Shown: one piece after another, positions 1 through 6,021 of the stretch | Layout: each line of letters begins with the position of its first letter | Position numbering within the stretch: position 1 is the first letter of the stretch | Assembly: GCA_023416875.1 (NCBI GenBank) | Contig: JAEZGT010000372.1 | Coordinates: 1-7,519 of the forward strand | Reading direction: 5' to 3' | Source of the DNA: Pseudomonadota bacterium | GTDB lineage: Bacteria > Pseudomonadota > Gammaproteobacteria > Pseudomonadales > Cellvibrionaceae | Length of the DNA: 7,519 nt | Position numbers and translations under genes: made by a program | The notes under the pieces: generated by a model | What the model saw: the letters and a program-made list of their open reading frames with translations, nothing else | What the model was told of the DNA's origin: nothing | Database searches by the model: none

Positions 1-2082
1 CATCAGTGCCTCATGCCCTTGGCCGGAGAGGTCCTGGAGCTGGAAGTTGAAGCCGGTGGCGGTGCCCAGTTGCGGGATCGACGGCGGCGCTATGGCGAAC
101 ACCATGGCGTCCTTGTATTGCATGAAATGGCCCATGGCACGGCCGGCGATGTTTTGCACCTTCTGCGCCTCATCCTTACGCTCATCCCAGTCCTTCAATT
201 TCACAAACGCCATACCGTTGTTTTGGCCGCGGCCGCTGAAACTGAAGCCGATAATGGAGAAGACCGAGGCCACATTGTCCTGCTCCTGCTGCAGGTAGTA
301 GTCCTCGACTCGGTCCATTACCGCGATTGAGCGCTCTTTGGTGGCGCCCACCGGCAGCGTCATGATGGTAAACATGATGCCCTGGTCTTCGTCCGGCAGG
401 AACGAGCCGGGCAGGCGGGTGAACATCAGTCCGAGAACCCCAACGATTGCCACATAGATCGCCATATAGCGCCAGGGTCGCCGCAACATATGACCGACGC
501 TGGACTGGTAGCCATCGGTGGCGCGGTTAAAGGTGCGGTTGAACCAGCCGAAGAAACCGCGTTTATTTTCGTGATGCTCATCCGGCGCTTTGAGTAGGGT
601 GGCGCAAAGCGCTGGCGTCAGAGTAAGGGCAACGACGACCGACAGTACCATCGCCGACACCACGGTGATGGAGAATTGCCGGTAGATAACTCCGGTGGAG
701 CCGCCAAAAAACGCCATGGGCACGAACACCGCAGAGAGCACCAGGGCAATGCCGATGAGCGCGCCAGTGATCTGATCCATGGATTTGCGTGTCGCTTCCC
801 TGGGTGGCAGGCCATCCTCGTGCATTACCCGTTCGACGTTTTCCACTACCACGATGGCGTCATCCACCAACAAACCGATAGCGAGCACCATGCCGAACAT
901 GGTGAGAGTGTTGATACTGAAACCGAAGGCCGCGAGCACCGCAAAGGTACCGAGCAATACCACTGGCACCGCGATGGTGGGAATGATGGTGGCGCGGATA
1001 TTTTGCAGGAACAGGTACATCACGAAGAACACCAGAATGATGGCTTCGATCAGTGTCTGTACCACGCCTTCAATGGAAAGTTTGACGAACGGCGTGGTAT
1101 CGAAGGGATAAACGACCTCGAGCCCCTGCGGGAAAAATGGCTCCAGTTCGGCGATGCGGTCGCGCACACCTTGAGCGGTTTCCAAAGCGTTAGCTCCTGC
1201 GGCGAGCGTCACTGCCAAACCGGTGGCGGGCTGTTTGTTGTATTCCGTTTCGAACTGGTAGTTCTCGCCACCGAGTTCAACCCGCGCCACATCACCCAGG
1301 CGGATTTGCGAGCCGTCGCTGTTGACCCGCAACAAAATGTTGCGGAACTGCTCCGGCGTTTCCATGCGCGTCTGTACCACAATACTGGCGTTTACGTCCT
1401 GGCCGGGCACGGCCGGAGTACCGCCGAGTTCTCCGGCGGCAATCTGGGCATTTTGCGCGCGGATCGCACCGACGATATCGGTGGTGGTCAGGGCGTAGGC
1501 GGCGAGCTTCTCCGCATCCAGCCAGATACGCATAGCGTACTGTGAACCAAAGATCTGGATTTGCCCGACACCACCCACGCGGCTGAGAGGTTCACGGATG
1601 TTCGCGGCGACGTAGTCTGCGATGTCGTATTTGTCCATTTTACCGTCGGACGAAACGAAGCCCAGCACCATCAAAAAACCGGCGGATGATTTGTTCACCC
1701 TTATGCCCTGTTCCTGTACTTCTTGCGGCAATAGCGGCATGGCGGCTTGCAGTTTGTTCTGCACTTGTACCTGGGCGATATCCGGATCGGTGCCCGCCTT
1801 GAAGGTGAGGGTTACTTCAGCGCGACCACTGGATTCAGACGTGGACGACATGTATTCCACGTTGTCGATCCCGGTGATGTTCTGTTCGATGATTTGCACC
1901 ACCGAGTCTTCCAGAGTTTTAGCGGAAGCACCGGGATAACTTGCACTGATGCTGACAGAGGGCGGCGCTACTTCAGGATATTGCGCCACCGGCAACTGGG
2001 AGATCGACAGCACCCCGGCCAGCATGATGACAATGGAGATAACCCAGGCGAATACCGGGCGGTCAATAAAGAATCTAGCCAT
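1..2082 (-). CDS. acrB: AcrB-type RND multidrug efflux pump, inner-membrane transporter (3' end outside window)
   Basis: This is the proton-driven pump of a tripartite drug efflux complex (HAE-1 family). I translated it through the whole window and it stays open for 694 codons with no frameshift; relatives are about 1050 residues, so the last third is missing only because the window ends. It starts MARFFIDRPVFAW, and TM1 follows at about 10-30. The porter region runs to about 330. TM2-TM6 lie at about 340-492 and TM7 at about 538-556. TM4 carries the proton-relay pair D407-D408 in GLLVDDAIVVVE, at the same numbers as in E. coli AcrB. The aromatic drug-pocket residues are retained: F136, F178, and F608, F613, F615, F626 (E. 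coli F610, F615, F617, F628, shifted by two). E. coli Y327 is F327 here. The ATG lies 2 bp after the acrA stop, with GGAGA 6 nt upstream, so the two genes are translationally coupled. Family assignment is firm; the substrate range cannot be read from sequence. Confidence 0.97.
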   Translation of the reverse strand, partial: MARFFIDRPVFAWVISIVIMLAGVLSISQLPVAQYPEVAPPSVSISASYPGASAKTLEDSVVQIIEQNITGIDNVEYMSSTSESSGRAEVTLTFKAGTDPDIAQVQVQNKLQAAMPLLPQEVQEQGIRVNKSSAGFLMVLGFVSSDGKMDKYDIADYVAANIREPLSRVGGVGQIQIFGSQYAMRIWLDAEKLAAYALTTTDIVGAIRAQNAQIAAGELGGTPAVPGQDVNASIVVQTRMETPEQFRNILLRVNSDGSQIRLGDVARVELGGENYQFETEYNKQPATGLAVTLAAGANALETAQGVRDRIAELEPFFPQGLEVVYPFDTTPFVKLSIEGVVQTLIEAIILVFFVMYLFLQNIRATIIPTIAVPVVLLGTFAVLAAFGFSINTLTMFGMVLAIGLLVDDAIVVVENVERVMHEDGLPPREATRKSMDQITGALIGIALVLSAVFVPMAFFGGSTGVIYRQFSITVVSAMVLSVVVALTLTPALCATLLKAPDEHHENKRGFFGWFNRTFNRATDGYQSSVGHMLRRPWRYMAIYVAIVGVLGLMFTRLPGSFLPDEDQGIMFTIMTLPVGATKERSIAVMDRVEDYYLQQEQDNVASVFSIIGFSFSGRGQNNGMAFVKLKDWDERKDEAQKVQNIAGRAMGHFMQYKDAMVFAIAPPSIPQLGTATGFNFQLQDLSGQGHEALM

Positions 2083-2084
2083 GA

Positions 2085-3254
2085 TCAGTCTCCGCTTGCG
2101 TCAGCCTGGCTGACTTGCGGCGCTGCGGCCTCTGCTGGTTTGACCGTCACACCAGGGGCGACTTTCTGCAGTCCTTCCACAATGACCCGGTCGCCAGCGG
2201 ACAAGCCGTTTTCCACCAGCCAGTTATTACCGACGGCGCGGCTGGCGGTCAGCGTGCGCACTTCGACTTTATTTTCCGCGTTCACCACCAGTGCGGTGGC
2301 ATTGCCTTCACGGTCGCGGGTGACACCACGTTGCGGCACCAGCAGTGCCTGGCCGCGCACGCCTTCTTGAATCTCCGCACGCACGAACATACCGGGCAGC
2401 AGCAGGTGATCCGGGTTGGGGAATAGAGCGCGCACAACCACTGTGCCGGTAGTTTCATTGACATTCATTTCCGTAAATTGCAGTTCTCCTTTATGCGGGT
2501 AAACAGTGCCGTCTTCCAAAGTGATCGTAACAGGCGTGCTATCTCGCGTTGCCAACTCGCCACTCATAATCTGACGGCGCAGATCGAGAATACGCGCCGC
2601 AGGCTGAGCGAGATCAACGTAAATGGGATCAAGCTGGTGAATGGTGGCCAAGACTCCCGCCTGCTGGGCGGAGACGAGTGCGCCCTCAGTAACGCTGGAT
2701 TTCCCGATACGGCCACTGATGGGTGCCACTACACGGGTGTAATCCAAATCGATCTGAGCCGTGACGAGCGCCGCTTCACTCACTGCCACATCTGCCGCTG
2801 CCTGTCTTGCGGTCGCAAGGGCATCGTCATAGTTCTGTTGGCTGATGGCCTTCTGTCCCAGCAGGTTTTCGTAACGCTTTTCCCGCGCTTGGGCACTGGT
2901 GGCGTTGGCTTTGGCTTTGGCCAGATTGGCTTTCGCAGTTTGCACGGCGGCTTCATAACGCTCTGCGTCTATCTGATAAAGCTGCTGACCGGCCTCTACC
3001 GTTGTGCCTTCTTCAAACAGGCGGCGCTGCAATAGGCCACTGACTTGCGGGCGCACTTCCGCTTTGCGGAAGGCCACGGCTCGACCCGGCAGCTCCGTAG
3101 TGAGGCTGACCTGTTGTGGCGCTACGGTTACTACCGTGACTTCTGCCGGAGGGCGCTCACCGGTTGCGGCGGGCTGCTTGTCCTGACAGGCAGTCAGAAA
3201 AATTCCGATGGCTCCGGCGAACAGGAGGGGACGGAGTGAAGAAGGGCACTGCAT
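2085..3254 (-). CDS. acrA: AcrA-type periplasmic adaptor (membrane fusion) lipoprotein
   Basis: This adaptor links the AcrB-type pump to an outer-membrane TolC/OprM-type channel. I place the start at the ATG at 3254 because AGAGGA sits 6 nt upstream; a TTG six codons earlier lacks this support. The product is 389 residues, against 397 for E. coli AcrA. A lipoprotein signal ends in the lipobox LTAC with Cys23. A lipoyl half-motif (GLLQRRLFEEGTTVEAGQ) lies at about 73-90, an alpha-helical hairpin at about 93-165, and the second lipoyl half (APISGRIG) at about 177-184. A beta-barrel and a membrane-proximal domain follow. The hairpin tip has the R127, L131 and S138 pattern that contacts TolC in E. 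coli AcrA (R128, L132, S139). The residue after the lipid-bearing Cys is Gln, not the Asp typical of inner-membrane retention, but Asp is at +3. The tail is Ala-rich and probably flexible. No outer-membrane channel gene is visible; it may lie beyond the left edge or elsewhere. Confidence 0.96.
   Translation of the reverse strand: MQCPSSLRPLLFAGAIGIFLTACQDKQPAATGERPPAEVTVVTVAPQQVSLTTELPGRAVAFRKAEVRPQVSGLLQRRLFEEGTTVEAGQQLYQIDAERYEAAVQTAKANLAKAKANATSAQAREKRYENLLGQKAISQQNYDDALATARQAAADVAVSEAALVTAQIDLDYTRVVAPISGRIGKSSVTEGALVSAQQAGVLATIHQLDPIYVDLAQPAARILDLRRQIMSGELATRDSTPVTITLEDGTVYPHKGELQFTEMNVNETTGTVVVRALFPNPDHLLLPGMFVRAEIQEGVRGQALLVPQRGVTRDREGNATALVVNAENKVEVRTLTASRAVGNNWLVENGLSAGDRVIVEGLQKVAPGVTVKPAEAAAPQVSQADASGD
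2089..2093 (-). promoter_or_regulatory. Ribosome binding site of acrB inside the end of acrA
   Basis: GGAGA sits 6 nt before the acrB ATG and lies within the last acrA codons, partly shared with the Gly-Asp codons before the TGA. With a stop-to-start distance of only 2 bp, this suggests translational coupling of adaptor and pump. Confidence 0.75.
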
Positions 3255-3260
3255 GGGTAG

Positions 3261-3266
3261 TCCTCT
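3261..3266 (-). promoter_or_regulatory. Ribosome binding site of acrA that fixes its start
   Basis: AGAGGA lies 6 nt upstream of the ATG at 3254. It rules in this ATG over the in-frame TTG at 3272, which has no comparable site. The shorter product also gives a normal lipoprotein signal peptide, with Cys at position 23. Confidence 0.8.
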
Positions 3267-3280
3267 GCGCAATGTACTTG

Positions 3281-3297
3281 TTAATGACAGTCGTTAA
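3281..3297 (-). promoter_or_regulatory. Possible second operator between tetR and acrA (imperfect palindrome)
   Basis: On the plus strand TTAATGAC-A-GTCGTTAA forms two 8-bp arms around one central base with a single mismatched pair. It overlaps the tetR stop codon and ends 27 bp before the acrA ATG. It shares the AATGA half-site core with the main operator, but the half-sites are one base closer together. It could be a weaker site for the same repressor, a site for another regulator, or chance in an AT-rich gap. Confidence 0.35.
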
Positions 3298-3893
3298 TTT
3301 GAGTTATGCGGATGCTGGGAAATCGAATCCCAGCTGGCGCGGATGATTTCGTCCAGCGAAAGCTCGTCGATATTGACAAGGCCCAGATGAAATTTACGCG
3401 CAAGACTTAGAAAAAGATCAAAACCAAGAGTGGCAAGAATCTCATTCGACAAGGGTTTAACCAAGCCGGCACCGCGGCAGGCTTCGAAAAAATCCGTCAA
3501 TGGCCGGAACGCCTGCCAGGCGTCTTCGTGGTGATCACGCAGCACGTCCGCCGGCAGATGATCAAACTGGCCTTTGCTCATTAACATGTTAGGGTTCTGG
3601 AGGCAGAAGCGCCAAAATCCGAGGCAAAGATGCCGATATTGTTCCGGCAAAGGTGCATCTGGATTGTGGCCTGCCAGCACATGATGGGCAAAGGTTTGGA
3701 TGATTTCCTGATGCAACTGGCGGATCAAGTCCTCTCGATCGTTGAAGTATAGATAAAGCGTCCCTGCCGCTACTCCCGCCCGCTCAGCCAACTGCTTCAT
3801 GGAAAACCCGTGAAAGCCGCAGGTTGCCAACAGCTCCAGCGTTGCACATAGGATCAACGTGCGCTTATCTGAGGTGGAGCTATCGGTGAGCAT
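3294..3893 (-). CDS. TetR/AcrR-family transcriptional repressor of the efflux operon
   Basis: This 199-residue protein has the usual TetR-family size and plan. The N-terminal three-helix DNA-binding domain spans about 10-56. Its helix-turn-helix is SMKQLAERAGVAAGTLYLYF at 31-50, followed by NDREDLI, the typical family signature. The rest is a helical ligand-binding and dimer domain that I cannot match to a named subfamily, so the inducer is unknown. It is the first gene of an apparent tetR-acrA-acrB operon, 39 bp ahead of acrA. A perfect palindrome lies over its promoter, which points to repression of itself and the pump. E. coli acrR is instead divergent from acrAB. The ATG at 3893 has no Shine-Dalgarno sequence (the preceding bases are pyrimidine-rich), and I see no better in-frame start upstream, so translation is probably weak. 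Regulation of the pump is inferred from position and operator, not shown directly. Confidence 0.95.
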   Translation of the reverse strand: MLTDSSTSDKRTLILCATLELLATCGFHGFSMKQLAERAGVAAGTLYLYFNDREDLIRQLHQEIIQTFAHHVLAGHNPDAPLPEQYRHLCLGFWRFCLQNPNMLMSKGQFDHLPADVLRDHHEDAWQAFRPLTDFFEACRGAGLVKPLSNEILATLGFDLFLSLARKFHLGLVNIDELSLDEIIRASWDSISQHPHNSN

Positions 3894-3908
3894 CGAAGAG
3901 AGGGTGCG

Positions 3909-3928
3909 CTGAATGAACGTTCATTCAG
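3909..3928 (-). promoter_or_regulatory. TetR-type operator, perfect 20-bp palindrome
   Basis: CTGAATGAACGTTCATTCAG reads identically on both strands over all 20 bp and stops being symmetric one base further out. Its size and symmetry suit a TetR-family dimer. It overlaps the last two bases of the -10 box and covers the predicted transcription start, the classic position for repression. The TGAATGA half-site resembles that recalled for some other TetR-family operators, such as B. subtilis FadR. Binding by the adjacent repressor is inferred from adjacency. Confidence 0.85.
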
Positions 3929-3955
3929 TATAGGGGCCATCAAATTTTGTGACAA
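3927..3955 (-). promoter_or_regulatory. sigma70-type promoter of the tetR-acrA-acrB operon
   Basis: Read on the minus strand, TTGTCA (3955-3950) and TATACT (3932-3927) are separated by exactly 17 bp, a near-consensus housekeeping promoter. The expected transcription start is near 3920, giving a leader of about 27 nt before the repressor ATG. It is the only convincing promoter I see between opgH and acrA. The -10 box is partly covered by a 20-bp palindrome, so a bound repressor should block RNA polymerase. Confidence 0.8.
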
Positions 3956-4013
3956 CCCGGCAAATGGGTCGAGAGATAATTAGGCGATCAACGGCAAAGG
4001 GTATTCAGAAGGC

Positions 4014-4032
4014 AGCGGGGTCACACCCCGCT
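4014..4032 (-). terminator. Hairpin after opgH, possible weak terminator
   Basis: AGCGGGGT-CAC-ACCCCGCT on the plus strand is a perfect 8-bp, GC-rich inverted repeat with a 3-nt loop, beginning 3 bp after the opgH stop. On the minus-strand transcript the stem is followed by GCCTTCTG rather than a run of U. It is therefore not a clean intrinsic terminator, and may only stabilise the opgH mRNA 3' end or stop transcription partially. Confidence 0.5.
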
Positions 4033-4035
4033 AAA

Positions 4036-6021
4036 TCAGGTTCTTGATGACACAAAAGTCCGACGCGCCCGCGCGGTGGCGCGCAGGGTAGCCGAGCGCT
4101 TCGCAGGCTGCCATTCATCAAAACTTTGAATTGGCATCTCACGCCATACCTCTCCTGGCAGCGCAGGCTTTGCAAGCTCATTTATGTCTCGGGTGTCTGC
4201 TGCTTCCGGCAATATCTCGGCTAAATCGTGCAGAACGGGTATTTCCGTCGTTTCGCTAGGGCAGAGGAACATGCCCAAGCGCCGGGAAAGGCGGCCGAGG
4301 GTGAAACTGCTGGAGTAGCGAACTATGGGTGCGGCGAGAATCAGTCCCGCTATTACTGGTGTAAGCCACCAGAAAAATACCGGTGAATACAGATAAGTGA
4401 CGCTTCCCCAAGCGATGGCGACCAGGCCGACAAATGCCGTGCGGTAAAGCGCTTGGCCCCAGGGGATCATTCGACCTTCACGAGATTGCGCATCCCAGCG
4501 GACTTTGCGACCGAGGAATACACATATAACAAAATAGGAATGAAACACCATCATCAATGGCGCAATCAAAACCGCCAGCACGATTTCGACGAATGTACTG
4601 ACCAGCAACCGCGCCGCGCCGCCAAAGGCGTGACGACGATGTGTCAGCGCTACGATTAAACTCATCAGCTTCGGCAACAACAGCAGCGCTGCCGTGAGAT
4701 AAAGCATGGAGAAGATAAGATCGGTTTTAGCGATCTGCCAATCTGGAAATAATTGATATCCACTGCTGAAAAATACGTTGCTTGTTGCTGCACGCATTAG
4801 TGCGTCCACGGTACTTAGGGCAAGCATTAGCAACCATACAAGCGTGGAAATATAAGCGACCGCGCCAAAAAGGAAATGCAGGCGGCTAATGGTATGTAGG
4901 CCACGTGCGTGCAGCAGTGCCAAATGTTGAATATTGCCTTGTACCCAGCGGCGATCTCGGGTGGCGTAATCCAATAAGTTACTCGGCACTTCCTCATAAC
5001 TGCCCTCGAGTTCGGCGAGAAGAAACACATCCCAACCTGCGCGCCGCAGCAGGGCAGCCTCGACAAAATCGTGACTTAAAATTTCGCCACCAAATGCGCC
5101 TTTTCCCGGAAGAGACGGCAGACCGCAGGATTCGAGGAAAGCATCCACCCGGATAATGGCGTTGTGACCCCAGTAATTGGCGCTATCGGTTTGCCAGAAT
5201 GCTAAGCCAGTCGCCAGCATGGGACTGTTAAGGGCGGCGGCAAATTGAAGAAAGCGACCGAACAACGTCGTTTGACGTACGGGGATAGGTACGGTCTGGA
5301 TAAGTCCGGCTTGCGGGTTTGCCTCCATAGTCGCAACCAGAGTGAGGACGCATTCACCCGTCATAATGCTGTCAGCGTCCAGGATCACCATATGATCGTA
5401 GTGCGCGCCCCATCGCTGGCAGAAGTCTGCGAGATTGCCGACCTTGCGATGTTTGTTCTGCTCACGGCGGCGGTAAAACGCATGTTTTGCCAGTCCGCCC
5501 AGACGCTCCGTCATCGCATGCCAGCCGGCTAGCTCCGCTTTGACGAGTTCGGGATCCTGGGTGTCGCTGAGCATGTAAAAATCAAAAGCGTCGAGTTGGC
5601 CAGTCTTTGCAACGGAGCGTAAATTCGCTTCAAACCCCGCCATAATGCGCGCGGTTTCCTCGTTGTATACCGGCATTACGACCGCAGTGCGACTTTTCAA
5701 TTGATGCAGATTGCGAATATCTATATGGCGACGCCGGCGCAGCGTAAGGGGATCCAGGCGCAGCATCTGCAACACAAAACCTATGGCACCACTCCAGAAA
5801 GCGATGACGATCCAACTGAAGGTAATGGAAAACAATAGCAGTAATGAGACTTCGAGCAGAGTCGTGCCGTTGGCGCTCAATATGTCGAACATCAACCAAA
5901 CGCCTATCGCCACGGTGGTGGCGGATAGAACAGAGACGAACAGCTGACGCGCCAGTTTTCCCGGTGCTCGCAAACGAGTTGCAATGCCGGCATTAACGAA
6001 TGGCGGTTGGAGACCAGACAT
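4036..6021 (-). CDS. opgH: OpgH (MdoH), glucan glucosyltransferase of periplasmic glucan synthesis
   Basis: This inner-membrane family GT2 glycosyltransferase polymerises UDP-glucose into the beta-1,2-linked backbone of osmoregulated periplasmic glucans and is thought to pass the chain to the periplasm. I chose the ATG at 6021, with GAGGTG 7 nt upstream, over an in-frame GTG at 6036 that lies beside that same site. The product is 661 residues. Two membrane segments lie at about 26-47 and 56-82. The catalytic domain has VVMPVYNEE (114-122), SDTQD (152-156), the metal-binding LDADS (214-218), the base-containing GGEILSHDFVEAA with D318, and the RxxRW motif (355-359, in RDRRWVQGN). About five more membrane segments follow, between about 380 and 566. 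E. coli OpgH has 847 residues; this one lacks most of the long N-terminal cytoplasmic region and much of the C-terminal tail. It overlaps opgG by 29 bp, the standard opgGH operon. Confidence 0.96.
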   Translation of the reverse strand: MSGLQPPFVNAGIATRLRAPGKLARQLFVSVLSATTVAIGVWLMFDILSANGTTLLEVSLLLLFSITFSWIVIAFWSGAIGFVLQMLRLDPLTLRRRRHIDIRNLHQLKSRTAVVMPVYNEETARIMAGFEANLRSVAKTGQLDAFDFYMLSDTQDPELVKAELAGWHAMTERLGGLAKHAFYRRREQNKHRKVGNLADFCQRWGAHYDHMVILDADSIMTGECVLTLVATMEANPQAGLIQTVPIPVRQTTLFGRFLQFAAALNSPMLATGLAFWQTDSANYWGHNAIIRVDAFLESCGLPSLPGKGAFGGEILSHDFVEAALLRRAGWDVFLLAELEGSYEEVPSNLLDYATRDRRWVQGNIQHLALLHARGLHTISRLHFLFGAVAYISTLVWLLMLALSTVDALMRAATSNVFFSSGYQLFPDWQIAKTDLIFSMLYLTAALLLLPKLMSLIVALTHRRHAFGGAARLLVSTFVEIVLAVLIAPLMMVFHSYFVICVFLGRKVRWDAQSREGRMIPWGQALYRTAFVGLVAIAWGSVTYLYSPVFFWWLTPVIAGLILAAPIVRYSSSFTLGRLSRRLGMFLCPSETTEIPVLHDLAEILPEAADTRDINELAKPALPGEVWREMPIQSFDEWQPAKRSATLRATARARRTFVSSRT

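Noticed and set aside
676..1545. Long open frame on the plus strand (289 codons) opposite acrB
   Set aside because: It is antisense to a fully intact acrB with conserved motifs. Its product is rich in His, Gly, Arg and Gln without recognisable domains, and it has no ribosome site. It is a coding shadow of a GC-rich gene.
1747..3035. Plus-strand open frames opposite the acrB start and acrA (about 1747-2370 and 2478-3035)
   Set aside because: Both lie antisense to well-conserved acrA and acrB coding sequence, have low-complexity products and no promoter or ribosome site.
3255..3272. TTG at 3272 as the start of acrA, six codons upstream of the chosen ATG
   Set aside because: No ribosome site precedes it, whereas AGAGGA is ideally placed for the ATG at 3254; the extension only lengthens the signal peptide.
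3255..3300. Separate acrA promoter in the tetR-acrA gap
   Set aside because: The best boxes (TTAACG and TACATT) are poor matches with a 15-bp spacing, so there is no convincing promoter, although the small palindrome there leaves the question open.
3314..3334. 7-bp inverted repeat with a 7-nt loop near the 3' end of the repressor gene, possible attenuator before acrA
   Set aside because: It lies inside coding sequence, has no U-tract after it and no alternative pairing that I could find; chance or codon use explains it.
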